This document shows positions 1-8,103 of a DNA stretch of 46,832 nt, piece by piece. Each line of letters begins with the position of its first letter. Within the stretch, counting starts at the first letter, position 1. The DNA is from DATEPR01 sp036503065. GTDB lineage: Bacteria; Actinomycetota; Actinomycetes; Mycobacteriales; Pseudonocardiaceae. Under the pieces are notes generated by a model. That model did no database searches. It had not been told where the DNA came from and worked only from the letters and a program-made list of their open reading frames with translations. Made by a program: the position numbers and the translations under genes. The stretch is taken from assembly GCA_036503065.1 (NCBI GenBank), contig DASXXM010000309.1, forward strand, positions 1-46,832. The letters are read 5' to 3'.

Positions 1-420
1 CGGTACCGCGTCGCCTGCGGCAAGCGTGGCGAGCAGCGGGCCGGCAACGCGTCCATGGTGGACTGGGAGCACCTGTCCGCCGCGTTGCGACGTAGCTGCC
101 GGAACCAGGCCGCGGACGTCGGCCGCAAACTGCGCGCGATCGGCTGCACGCTGGCGCCACGGGTGACGCCCGGCGAGGACTTCGACCTGACCGACGACAA
201 GGTCGAGCTGCTGGCGCGGATGGAGCAGCACCGGTGGATGACCGAACGTGCCGAGGACGGCTGGACGTACGGACCGGCCAGGGACGAAGCCGCCCGCCGG
301 CACCCCGACCTGACGCAGTGGGAACTGCTGTCTACCGTGGCGCAGGCCAAGAACCGTGACGCGATGCGCGAGTTCGCCGACATCATCGCCGACGCGGGCT
401 TCCGCATCGTCCAACTCTGA
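1..420 (+). CDS. RyR-domain protein, C-terminal part (truncated by window edge)
   Basis: The reading frame is open from base 1, so the true start lies upstream and only the last 139 codons are present. The C-terminal 60 residues match the RyR (ryanodine receptor) repeat pattern: an EQHRWM stretch, then GWTYG, a HPDLTQWELL segment, then NRDAMREF and a terminal ADAGFRI. In bacteria, RyR domains occur in nucleotide-signalling and conflict proteins, often fused to TrkA-N or found beside SLOG domains (family knowledge). The next gene starts 13 bases downstream and is SLOG-like, so the two probably form an operon. The ligand and biological role cannot be read from this fragment. Confidence 0.7.
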   Translation, partial: RYRVACGKRGEQRAGNASMVDWEHLSAALRRSCRNQAADVGRKLRAIGCTLAPRVTPGEDFDLTDDKVELLARMEQHRWMTERAEDGWTYGPARDEAARRHPDLTQWELLSTVAQAKNRDAMREFADIIADAGFRIVQL

Positions 421-433
421 CGGGGGAGACCGA

Positions 434-922
434 ATGCCTCGAATCGGCGTCACCGGACATACGCTGTTGTCCGCGGACACCGCCACGATGGTGTACGACG
501 CGTTGTGCGACGAGCTGAGACGTTATCGCGCGTCGCGGCTGCACGGCATCACGTGCCTCGCGGCCGGCGCCGACCAACTGTTCGCGAACGCCGTGCGCGC
601 CGTCGGCGGCACGTTCGAGGCCGTCGTGCCGGCGGCCGACTATCGCGACAAGGTGGTCAGCGCCGACAACCGGCCCGAGTTCGACGAGCTCATCGGCCTG
701 GCCGAACGGGTCACCTACATGCCATTCGCCCGATCCGGGCCGGAGGCGTACATGGCGGCCAGCGAGGAACTGCTGCGGCGCAGCGAACTGCTGTTCGCGG
801 TGTGGGACGGATCGATGGCGGGCCGGTTGGGCGAAACGGGTGCGGTGGTGGCGGCGGCACGGGTCCGCAACCTCCGGGTGCGCGTGTTGTGGCCCGCCAA
901 CGCCATCCGCTCTACCAGGTGA
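434..922 (+). CDS. SLOG/Rossmann-like nucleotide-binding protein
   Basis: This encodes 162 residues, starting at an ATG preceded by a GGGGGAG ribosome site 5 bases upstream. The N-terminus IGVTGHTLL is followed by a CLAAGADQLFA segment about 40 residues later. This arrangement is typical of SLOG/DprA-like Rossmann folds that bind nucleotides (GhT...G.A.GaD pattern). The C-terminal half carries LFAVWDGSMAGRLGETG, resembling the second conserved SLOG strand with a G..G.T motif. It follows the RyR-domain gene closely, and that pairing has been described in predicted nucleotide-dependent conflict systems. The gene end overlaps the oppositely oriented P450 gene by 11 bases. The function is inferred from fold only. 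Confidence 0.65.
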   Translation: MPRIGVTGHTLLSADTATMVYDALCDELRRYRASRLHGITCLAAGADQLFANAVRAVGGTFEAVVPAADYRDKVVSADNRPEFDELIGLAERVTYMPFARSGPEAYMAASEELLRRSELLFAVWDGSMAGRLGETGAVVAAARVRNLRVRVLWPANAIRSTR

Positions 923-2111
923 CCGGCAGCCGGTCGAGTCCATAGACGACGGTGTTGTGCCGGAAGGGCAGTCGCTCGTACGGCTCGGCGAGCCGCAGCC
1001 CGGGGAACTTCGTGAACAACGCCGGCAGTGCCTCCGCCATCTCCATCCTGGCCAGCGGGGCGCCGGGACAGTAGTGCGCGCCGTGACCGAAGGCGAGGTG
1101 GTGGCGCGCGTCCCGGCTCGGGTCGAACCGGTCCGGGTCCGGGAACACCGTCTCGTCGTGATTCGCGGCCGGCAGCGCGAAGATCACCGCCTGGCCGGGG
1201 CACACCGGTACCCCGCCGAGCTCCGTCTCGCCGACGGCGACCCGGACCTGGTTGTCCTGCGGGATCGACCAGAATCGCAGCAGTTCCTCGATCAGGCCAT
1301 CGAGTCGATCCGGCCGCGCCAGCATCTCGGTCACGGCGTCCGGGTGCCGCATCAGCGTCAGCACGCTGAGCGCCAACTGGTTGGCCGTGGTCTCGTGCCC
1401 GGCCACGAGCACCAGCCGCACCATCGCGACCAGGTCGTCGTGGTCGAGCCTGCCGGTCGACCAGTACTGGGTCGCCAGTTGGCTGGTCAGGTCGTCGGTC
1501 GGGTTCTTCTCCTTGTCCCGCACCAACATGTCGAGATAGGCGGAGAGCTGTCCGAACGCCGCCATGGCATCGGACTCGGACGCGTCGCTGGTGACGATCA
1601 GCCGGGTCTGCTCGGCGAAGTCCTCGAGGTCGGCCTCTGGCACGCCGAGCATGTCGGCGATCAGCAGGGCCGGCAACGGCAGCGCGAAGGTGGCCACCAG
1701 GTCGGCGGGCCGGGGGCGGTCGGCCAGGTCGGTGAGCAGGTCGGCGACCAGCCGTCTGGCCGCGGGCCGCCGGTCGCCGACGGCTTTCGGGCTCAGCTCC
1801 GGCATGACCATCCGGCGTAACCGGGCGTGTTCCGGGGCGTCCATCCGCATGAACGACTGGAGCCTCGGCAGTGGCGGCACCGGAATCCGCAGCGGGAAGC
1901 CCGGCTGGGTCACGTCCGCGCTCAGTGCGGGGTTCGTCATGGCTTCGCGTACATCCGCGTAGCGGGTCAGTATCAGCGCCGTGCCGCCGTCGTCGAGCCT
2001 GACCTGTACTGGTGGTTGCCGCCGGAGTTCGGCGTAGTCGTCCGGCGGCAGCAGCGGACAGGTTCTCGGCATCGGCCAGTGCGGGATGGTTCGTTCCAGC
2101 TCGGTCGTCAT
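912..2111 (-). CDS. cytochrome P450
   Basis: This is a 399-residue soluble bacterial-type P450 of normal length. The I-helix motif AGHETT lies near residue 234, the K-helix ELLR of ExxR near 277, and the heme loop FGHGAHYCPG places the Cys ligand near 348. It presumably hydroxylates or epoxidises a small molecule using a ferredoxin partner, which is not encoded nearby. The start lies 16 bases after the stop of the MFS exporter on the same strand, so the two are probably co-transcribed. As the outermost gene on the left of the cluster it is a candidate tailoring enzyme, but membership is inferred from position. The substrate is unknown. Confidence 0.9.
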   Translation of the reverse strand: MTTELERTIPHWPMPRTCPLLPPDDYAELRRQPPVQVRLDDGGTALILTRYADVREAMTNPALSADVTQPGFPLRIPVPPLPRLQSFMRMDAPEHARLRRMVMPELSPKAVGDRRPAARRLVADLLTDLADRPRPADLVATFALPLPALLIADMLGVPEADLEDFAEQTRLIVTSDASESDAMAAFGQLSAYLDMLVRDKEKNPTDDLTSQLATQYWSTGRLDHDDLVAMVRLVLVAGHETTANQLALSVLTLMRHPDAVTEMLARPDRLDGLIEELLRFWSIPQDNQVRVAVGETELGGVPVCPGQAVIFALPAANHDETVFPDPDRFDPSRDARHHLAFGHGAHYCPGAPLARMEMAEALPALFTKFPGLRLAEPYERLPFRHNTVVYGLDRLPVTW

Positions 2112-2127
2112 TTCTTACTCCAAGGAG

Positions 2128-3588
2128 TTAGGCCGCCTGCGTTGGCTTCGGCAGCAACTGCACCAGCGCGGCCACCACGAGCGTGAGGCCGGCCAGCATG
2201 GTCAGGCTCCACTGGAAGGCGTGGCCGAACGCGATCGGTTGGCCCGCACCGAGAGCACCGAAGAAGACCACGCCGATGACCGCGACGCCCAGCGCGTTGC
2301 CGCCCTCCTGCGCGGTGGAGAGCACGCCTGCCGCGGCGGCCGCGTGGTCGGGCGCGACACCGGCCAACACGGTCGGCGTCACCGGCATCATGACCATGCC
2401 CATCCCGAAACCGGCCACGAAGAGACCGACCATCAGCCAGGGCGCGGGACCGGTCACCCCGATCTCGGCAACCGTGCCGACCAGCAGCGCATAACCGGCG
2501 GCGACCACCAGGGCGCCGACGGACAGCACCTGGCGACCCATCCGGCCCGCCATGGCGGGAGCCGCGATCGAGGAGATGAAGTAGCCGAGCCCGGTGGCCG
2601 CGAAGATCAGTCCCGAGGTCAGCGGCGACAGTCCGTGTCCCTCCTGCAGATACAGCGCGAGTACGAGGAAGAACGAGGCCATCGAGGAGAAGAAGACCAG
2701 GATGATGGCGATACCCACGGCGAAGGAGCGTTCGCGGAACAGGCCGAGTGACATCAGCGGCGCCCGGCCGGTGCGCTCCAGCCTGCGCTGGTAGGCGGCG
2801 AACGCGGCCAGCAGTGGCACCGCGGCGATCAGGCAGAGCCACGACCACAGCGGCCAGCCCTGCTGGCGGCCCTCCACCAGCGGCAGCACGATGGCGACCA
2901 GTCCGGCGCTGACCAGCAGCATGCCGACGAGATCGAGGCCGGTTCGGCCGTTGCCCCGCGATTCGGGGACCGTCCTCGGCACCAGCAGCAGCGCCACGAT
3001 GCCGATCGGCACGTTGATCAGGAAGATGGTGCGCCAGCTCAGGCCCGCGATGTCGAGGCTCATCAGCCCGCCGCCGATGAGCTGGCCGAACGTGGCACCG
3101 ATACCGATGGACAGCGCGAACGCGGTGAACGCACGGGCGCGGTGCGCGCCGACGAACGACGTGTTGAGGATCGCGAGGATCTGCGGGGACATCAGCGCGG
3201 CGCCGAGGCCCTGGACGATCCGGCCGACGATCAGCACACCGGCGCTCGGCGCGAAACCACACGCCGCCGACGCCAGCGTGAACACGGCCATGCCGACGGC
3301 GAACATCCGCCTGCGACCGTAGAGGTCACCGAGCCGGCCGCCGGTGATCATGCTGGCCGCGTAGGCGAGGCCGAAGCCGGCCACGATGAACTGGATCGCG
3401 GCCTTGCTGGCGTGCAACTGCGACTGGGTCGACGGAATCGCCACGTTGACGATGAAGAAGTCCAACGTGATCATGAACATGCCGGCCACGACGACGAGCA
3501 TGGTGCCCCACGCGAACTTTCCCGCAGTGGGCTGGGGAGGCACCTCGACGTCGGGCACCTTGGCAGGGGTGTCTGCGTCTGTGGTCAT
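2128..3588 (-). CDS. MFS drug exporter, DHA2 (EmrB/QacA) type
   Basis: This 486-residue membrane protein has about 14 hydrophobic segments. MFS motif A is present as GGRLGDLYGRRRMF near residue 82, and motif C-like glycine-rich stretches follow. Length and motifs fit the 14-helix DHA2 proton-driven multidrug exporters. Neighbouring P450 and biosynthetic genes suggest it exports the cluster product or gives self-resistance. The upstream 165-base gap contains a short inverted repeat that may be an operator. A second exporter of the same family lies at 36009-37430 on the other side of the cluster. Confidence 0.9.
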   Translation of the reverse strand: MTTDADTPAKVPDVEVPPQPTAGKFAWGTMLVVVAGMFMITLDFFIVNVAIPSTQSQLHASKAAIQFIVAGFGLAYAASMITGGRLGDLYGRRRMFAVGMAVFTLASAACGFAPSAGVLIVGRIVQGLGAALMSPQILAILNTSFVGAHRARAFTAFALSIGIGATFGQLIGGGLMSLDIAGLSWRTIFLINVPIGIVALLLVPRTVPESRGNGRTGLDLVGMLLVSAGLVAIVLPLVEGRQQGWPLWSWLCLIAAVPLLAAFAAYQRRLERTGRAPLMSLGLFRERSFAVGIAIILVFFSSMASFFLVLALYLQEGHGLSPLTSGLIFAATGLGYFISSIAAPAMAGRMGRQVLSVGALVVAAGYALLVGTVAEIGVTGPAPWLMVGLFVAGFGMGMVMMPVTPTVLAGVAPDHAAAAAGVLSTAQEGGNALGVAVIGVVFFGALGAGQPIAFGHAFQWSLTMLAGLTLVVAALVQLLPKPTQAA

Positions 3589-3669
3589 GCTCTTACGCTC
3601 CTGACGGGTCTAGTCGTCCGGGTTGGGCGGTCACTACCGATACTGACCGCTGGTAGCCGGGCATGTCGA

Positions 3670-3684
3670 TTACGTGACACGTAA
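3670..3684. promoter_or_regulatory. inverted repeat TTACGT-gac-ACGTAA, candidate operator
   Basis: Perfect 6-base arms around a 3-base centre sit about 82 bases upstream of the exporter start, in the only gap between permease and exporter. The size suits a homodimeric repressor site. No regulator is encoded next to it, so the partner is unknown. Confidence 0.4.
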
Positions 3685-3753
3685 GATCCAGTTCAGGACC
3701 GGTGCGCACCGGCTGCCCGCCGGTCCGTCCACCGCGGACAGCCGGGTGCGCGG

Positions 3754-5232
3754 TCAGGCCGCCGGTGCGGCCACGGATTCGCGTTCGAGCACGGCGGATT
3801 CGTCCTCGTCGGAACGGATCTCCGCGCGCGCGATGCCGGCATAGCGCTCCGGACGGCGCCTGCGCAGCCAGACGGCGTAGCCGAGGCCGCCGACCGTCGC
3901 CGCGGCCAGCAGCCACGGCAGGGCGTTGACCACCGGGTTGTCGGTGCCGGTGAGCACCGGGAAGTTGATCAGCAGCAGCACCGCGGCACCGGCAAGGCCG
4001 ACGGCACCGAGCAGTGGTGCGACGCCGGTCCGCCACCAGTGCCGGTCGGGCCTGCGCCGGAAGAAACCGAGCACCGACACGGCGGCCGCGGCCTGGAGCA
4101 CCACGATGCCCAGCGTGCCGAGGCCCAGTGTGCTGGTTGCCAGGCTGGTGTAGGGATCGAGGCCGGCCACCGCGAACGCGCCGACCACCACGACGCTGAC
4201 CGCCGTCTGCACGATGCTGGCCCGTGACGGCGAGTGGTGCCGGCGGTGCGCGGCGCCCAGCCAGCGGGGCAGCACCCGTTCGCGGCCCAGCACGAAGGTG
4301 TAGCGGTTGGTGGCATTGTGCAGCGCGAGGGTGGCCGCGAGCAGGCTGGTGCAGAGGAACACCTGCATGATCGTCGTCAGCACCGGCGACACGTACTGGG
4401 TGCTGAGTGCGAAGAACAGGTTGCCCAGTTGCTGGCCCGCGACCGCACGCAGTTGGCCGATGCCGACCCCGCCGACTGCGACCCAACTGGTGAGCGCGTA
4501 GAACACCGCGATCACCACGACCGAGACGTAGGTGGCCACCGGCACGCTGCGCCGGGGATTGGTGGTCTCCTCACCGTAGAGCGCGGCGGACTCGAAGCCG
4601 ATGAACGACATGAAGGCGAACATCATCGTGACGCCGACCGCGCCGCTGAACACGCTGCCGGGCGCCATCGAGGTGGCCGGCAGCGCCTGTGCGCCGCGGT
4701 GCGCGATGACCGCCACGTCCAGCACCGTCAGCACCGCGATCTCGGCCACCATGAGCACCGACAGCACCCGGGCGGACACGTCGATCTGCCGGTAGCCGAG
4801 CACGCCGATGAGGACCAGCGCGCCGGCCGTCCACACCTCCCACGGCAGGTTGACGCCCAGTTGCGACGCGGTGAGCTGGGCGAAGTAGCCGAAGGCGCCG
4901 ACAAGACCGATGGCGGCGGCGTTGTAGGACACCACGGCGACCAGGCCGCCACCGACCGCGGTCGGCCGGCCGAGGCCCAGTGACAGGTACGTGTAGAAGC
5001 CGCCCGCGTTGACGATCCGGCGGCTCATCGCCGCGTACCCGACCGAGAAGCAGAGCAGGACGAGCCCGGCGAAGACGAACATGCCGGGCACGCCGACGCC
5101 GTTGCCAAGGGCGAAGGCCAACGGCACGGTGCCGACGACGGCCGCCAGCGGCGCGGCGGCGGCGATGACGAGCAGCACGATCTTGGACGTGGTCAGCTTG
5201 CCCCGCAGACCGGGCGAGACGGACTCGGTCAT
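3754..5232 (-). CDS. APC-superfamily amino acid permease
   Basis: This 492-residue protein has about 12 hydrophobic segments and the typical APC motif GFESAALYGEETTNPRRSVP around residue 210. I place the start at the ATG at 5232 because GAGGAGG lies 8 bases before it; a GTG nine bases upstream overlaps that ribosome site. The family carries amino acids or polyamines by proton symport or exchange. It lies 81 bases downstream of the desaturase on the same strand. In this context it might supply serine or another amino acid, or exchange an amino-acid-like intermediate, but the sequence does not give the substrate. Confidence 0.85.
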   Translation of the reverse strand: MTESVSPGLRGKLTTSKIVLLVIAAAAPLAAVVGTVPLAFALGNGVGVPGMFVFAGLVLLCFSVGYAAMSRRIVNAGGFYTYLSLGLGRPTAVGGGLVAVVSYNAAAIGLVGAFGYFAQLTASQLGVNLPWEVWTAGALVLIGVLGYRQIDVSARVLSVLMVAEIAVLTVLDVAVIAHRGAQALPATSMAPGSVFSGAVGVTMMFAFMSFIGFESAALYGEETTNPRRSVPVATYVSVVVIAVFYALTSWVAVGGVGIGQLRAVAGQQLGNLFFALSTQYVSPVLTTIMQVFLCTSLLAATLALHNATNRYTFVLGRERVLPRWLGAAHRRHHSPSRASIVQTAVSVVVVGAFAVAGLDPYTSLATSTLGLGTLGIVVLQAAAAVSVLGFFRRRPDRHWWRTGVAPLLGAVGLAGAAVLLLINFPVLTGTDNPVVNALPWLLAAATVGGLGYAVWLRRRRPERYAGIARAEIRSDEDESAVLERESVAAPAA

Positions 5233-5313
5233 CGTGCGCACCTCCTCGACGATAGGGACGACAGTGGACAGGACATGTTTCGCTCCAACGGAAGCGGTGA
5301 TTGGAATGCGGAT

Positions 5314-6408
5314 TCAGGCCGCGGTCGGCAGACCTTCCCGCACCGGCCTGCTGACCTCGTGCAGGAACGACGCGACTTCGCGGTAGGACGCGACGAAGCC
5401 GACCTCGTGATAGGGAATCTCGTTGCGCAGGCAGTAGGCCCGCACGATCTCCCGGCACCTGCCCAGATTCATCTGCGGCATTGCCGGAAACAGGTGGTGT
5501 TCGACCTGGTAGTTCAGGCCGCCGTACATGAAGTCGACCACCGGTGACGGCTTGATGTTGCGCGAGGTCAACACCTGGCGCTCCAGCCACTCCAACGATT
5601 CCTTGTCGCTGCGCACCGGCATGCCCTTGTGGTTGGGCGCGAACAGCATGCCGAAGTAGACGCCGAGCACGGCCTGCTGCACCAACACGAACAGCACGGC
5701 CTTGAGCGGCGGGAGAACGGTGAACACGCAGCCGAGGAAGATGGCGGCGTGCGCGAACAGGAGCAGCCCCTCGATCCACGGGTTGCGCACCGCGCGCTGG
5801 CCGAGCGCCTTGACCGCGGTGCGGTGCATCTTCAGGCCCTCCAACACCAACAGCACGAAGAACAGCACGCTCTGGTAGCGCACGATGAACTTCTGGATGC
5901 GGCGGCGGGCCGGGTACTGGGAGATGTCGAAGATCACCGTGCGCCTGCCGATGTCCGGGTCGTTCTCCAGGTGGTTGGGGAAGCTGTGGTGCCGGTTGTG
6001 GTGGTTGACCCACCAGCCGTAGCTGACCCCGTTGATCAGGTTGGCGTGCAGGCGGCCGACGAACGTGGCCGCGGTCTTGTTGCGGAACATCGACTTGTGC
6101 GCGGCGTCGTGCCACATGAACGCGCTCTGCCCACCGCAGAAACCCAGCCACACCGCGATCGCGAGCTGCCACCACGAGTCGCCGACCAGGAAGAAGGCCA
6201 CCAGCCCGGCGGCCAGGAGCAGCAGGTTCGACGCGATCTTGACGACGTAGCGCACCGGACGCAGTTCGAGCAGGCCGGCTTGTTTGACCAGTGTGGACAC
6301 TTCGCTGAACTTGCGGCCGGTCTCCACCGCGTGCGACCGGTCGAAATCGGACTGTGCCGACTCGGCGACCGGTGCCGTACCGGGGCCGGCGGTTGCGGGA
6401 ACCTGCAT
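5314..6408 (-). CDS. membrane fatty acid desaturase (diiron, three His boxes)
   Basis: This encodes 364 residues. The three histidine clusters are HDAAH near residue 100, HNRHH near 137 and QVEHH near 303. The glutamine-led third box is the hallmark of front-end or acyl-lipid desaturases of the DesA3/linoleoyl-CoA desaturase group. Four hydrophobic stretches separate the boxes. I choose the ATG at 6408 because AAGGAG precedes it by 9 bases; upstream in-frame ATGs (6429, 6534) lack a ribosome site. It likely introduces a double bond into the acyl or alkyl chain that becomes the lipid tail. A triple GTCAG box lies about 140 bases upstream. Confidence 0.85.
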   Translation of the reverse strand: MQVPATAGPGTAPVAESAQSDFDRSHAVETGRKFSEVSTLVKQAGLLELRPVRYVVKIASNLLLLAAGLVAFFLVGDSWWQLAIAVWLGFCGGQSAFMWHDAAHKSMFRNKTAATFVGRLHANLINGVSYGWWVNHHNRHHSFPNHLENDPDIGRRTVIFDISQYPARRRIQKFIVRYQSVLFFVLLVLEGLKMHRTAVKALGQRAVRNPWIEGLLLFAHAAIFLGCVFTVLPPLKAVLFVLVQQAVLGVYFGMLFAPNHKGMPVRSDKESLEWLERQVLTSRNIKPSPVVDFMYGGLNYQVEHHLFPAMPQMNLGRCREIVRAYCLRNEIPYHEVGFVASYREVASFLHEVSRPVREGLPTAA

Positions 6409-6442
6409 CTGAAGGAACTCCTTCTGCATGGCCAGTGAATGA

Positions 6443-6476
6443 GGGAAAGGACAGCGCTGTGGGAAAGACAGCGCTG
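6443..6476. repeat. tandem repeat upstream of desaturase
   Basis: Two copies of GGGAAAG(G)ACAGCGCTG lie head to tail (6443-6459 and 6461-6476), in the leader between the GTCAG box and the desaturase start. The core CAGCGCTG is itself palindromic. They may be a regulator site or part of the mRNA leader; no function is shown. Confidence 0.4.
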
Positions 6477-6544
6477 AGGGAACGAACGGTGCGTGCCCGG
6501 CGCAGGAACGGTCCGGTTCTGCTGTGACCAGCATGGGACAGCGG

Positions 6545-6572
6545 GCTGATCGAGCGCTGACCCGTCGCTGAC
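6545..6572 (-). promoter_or_regulatory. SARP-type triple direct repeat, desaturase promoter
   Basis: On the minus strand this reads GTCAG, GTCAG, ATCAG with exact 11-base spacing (plus-strand GCTGAY at 6545, 6556 and 6567). A hexamer CATGCT, a weak -10, lies 10 bases after the third core. The desaturase start is about 140 bases downstream. The box lies just beyond the SerRS stop. Confidence 0.65.
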
Positions 6573-6582
6573 CCGGTTGCGC

Positions 6583-7869
6583 TCAGCGCTCCGCGCGGCC
6601 GTCGGGGGCGATACGGCGGAAACCCGTGTAGGGCACCAGTGCGTCCGGGACGCGTACCCCGCCGTCGGCGTCCTGGTGCTGTTCGAGCAGGGCGATCAGC
6701 GTGCGTCCGATCGGCAGGCCGGACCCGTTGAGTGTGGCCGCGAACGTCTTGCCGCCGCTGCGGTCCTTCACCCTGATCCGCGCCCGGCGCGCCTGGAACT
6801 GCCCACAGTCCGAACAGGACGATATCTCCCGGTACCGGCCCTGGCTGGGCAGCCAGACCTCGATGTCGTGCGTGACGTGCGCACTGAAGCCCAGGTCGCC
6901 CGCTGCCAGGGTGACCACTCGGTAGGCGAGCTCCAGCCGACGCAGGCACTCCTCGGCGTGGCCGACCAACAGGTCCAGTTCGCGTCTACTGTCCTCGGGA
7001 CGGCAGATCCGGACCAGTTCGACCTTGCCGAACTCGTGCAGCCGGAAGATGCCCCTGGTGTCGCGACCGTAGGAGCCTGCCTCGGAGCGGAAACAGGGCG
7101 TGTGGGCGGTGAGGGCGAGCGGCAGGTCCGCCGCCGGCAGCGTCTCGCCCGCGAACAGGTTCACCAGGGGCACTTCGGCGGTCGGGATGAGGAACAGCTC
7201 GCGGTCGCCGACCGACGTGCGAAACAGGTCCGCCTCGAACTTGGGCAGTTGCCCGGTGCCGGTCATCGTTTCGCGGGTCACCAGGGTGGGCACGGTGTAC
7301 TCGACGTAGCCGTGCTCGCCGGTGTGCAGGTCGAGCAGGAAGGACGCGAGCGCACGGTGCATGGCGGCGAGCGGGCCGCGGGTCACGCTGAACCGGGCAC
7401 CGGACAGCTTGGCCGCCCTGCGCAGGTCGAGCTGGCCGGTGCGCTCGCCGAGATCCGCGTGGTGGCGCACTGGAAAGTCCGGTATTCGAGGTTCGCCGAC
7501 CCGTCGCAGTTCGACGGCGTCGTCGTCACCAACGCCGTCCGGCGCCTCGTCCGCCGGCAGGTTCGGCACCGACAGGAGGAACTCGGTCACCGCAGCCTCC
7601 GCGACCCGGTGCTCGGATTCCAGTTCGTGCAGGCGTTCCTTGAGCTGTCGGCTCTGCTCGCGCAGTTCGGCCGGCGCCCCGCCCGGCTCGCGGCCGGCCT
7701 GCTTCGCCAGCCGGTTCGCCTCACCGCGCAGTTTGTCCAACTGGTGGCCGAGGTCCTTGCGCCGGGCGACCAGTTCTCCCAGCGTCTCGGAGTCCAGGTC
7801 GAACCGACGGCGGGCCAGCCGCGTGACGGCGTCGCCGTCGGTACGCAGCAACACCTGAGAATCGTGCAC
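6583..7869 (-). CDS. seryl-tRNA synthetase, pathway-dedicated (VlmL-like)
   Basis: This encodes 428 residues. The N-terminal arm is a long charged coiled coil (about residues 30-100) that in SerRS grips the long variable arm of tRNA-Ser. The class II catalytic core follows, with motif 2 (FRSEAGSYGRDTRGIFR) near residue 261 and motif 3 (NGSGLPIGRTLIALLE) near 381. I choose the GTG at 7869 because AAGGGAG precedes it by 8 bases. In valanimycin biosynthesis VlmL charges tRNA-Ser for VlmA. Here a VlmA-like transferase and two tRNA-Ser-like genes are in the same cluster, so a biosynthetic role is likely. SerRS enzymes do not read the anticodon, which suits the odd tRNAs here. A repeat array lies directly upstream. 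Confidence 0.92.
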   Translation of the reverse strand: MHDSQVLLRTDGDAVTRLARRRFDLDSETLGELVARRKDLGHQLDKLRGEANRLAKQAGREPGGAPAELREQSRQLKERLHELESEHRVAEAAVTEFLLSVPNLPADEAPDGVGDDDAVELRRVGEPRIPDFPVRHHADLGERTGQLDLRRAAKLSGARFSVTRGPLAAMHRALASFLLDLHTGEHGYVEYTVPTLVTRETMTGTGQLPKFEADLFRTSVGDRELFLIPTAEVPLVNLFAGETLPAADLPLALTAHTPCFRSEAGSYGRDTRGIFRLHEFGKVELVRICRPEDSRRELDLLVGHAEECLRRLELAYRVVTLAAGDLGFSAHVTHDIEVWLPSQGRYREISSCSDCGQFQARRARIRVKDRSGGKTFAATLNGSGLPIGRTLIALLEQHQDADGGVRVPDALVPYTGFRRIAPDGRAER

Positions 7870-7917
7870 GGCAACCACTCCCTTGGTGATCGACGGGTAT
7901 GCGACGGCGGGACTGTC

Positions 7918-8091
7918 GAGAGCACTGCTCACAAACGAGAGCACTGTCGAGAGCAGTGATCGCCAACAAGAGCAGTGATCACAAACGAGATCAGTTGACC
8001 ATCAACGAGAGCACTGCTCACAAACGAGAACAGTGTCGAGAGCAGTGATCACTGACGAGAGCACTGCTCTCGTAAACCGAGAGCACTGCTC
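7918..8091. repeat. phased array of ten 13-base near-palindromes
   Basis: Between the KAS II stop and the SerRS start lie ten copies of a motif close to GAGAGCACTGCTC. They start at 7918, 7937, 7949, 7968, 7987, 8007, 8026, 8038, 8057 and 8079. Spacing is mostly 19-20 bases with two 12-base steps. The order 19-12-19-19-20 then repeats, giving an 89-base higher-order duplication. Exact copies are at 7918, 8007, 8057 and 8079. The 8057 copy extends to a 7-base-arm dyad around a central C. Position fits an operator array or leader structure controlling the SerRS gene. Confidence 0.75.
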
Positions 8092-8103
8092 ACACTTGGT
8101 CGG

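Noticed and set aside
3600..3645. Isolated CTGAC sequences upstream of the first exporter
   Set aside because: They are not at 11-base spacing and do not form the triplet seen at the five other promoters.
5233..5241. GTG at 5241 as permease start
   Set aside because: It overlaps the ribosome binding site that fits the ATG at 5232 with 8-base spacing.
4571..6949. 792-codon minus-strand frame spanning desaturase and permease
   Set aside because: It runs out of frame over the permease, desaturase and SerRS genes, whose motifs lie in other frames, and contains no recognisable domain.
7918..8091. Repeat array as a possible CRISPR
   Set aside because: Units are 13 bases with variable sequence and no constant-length unique spacers, and there are no cas genes.
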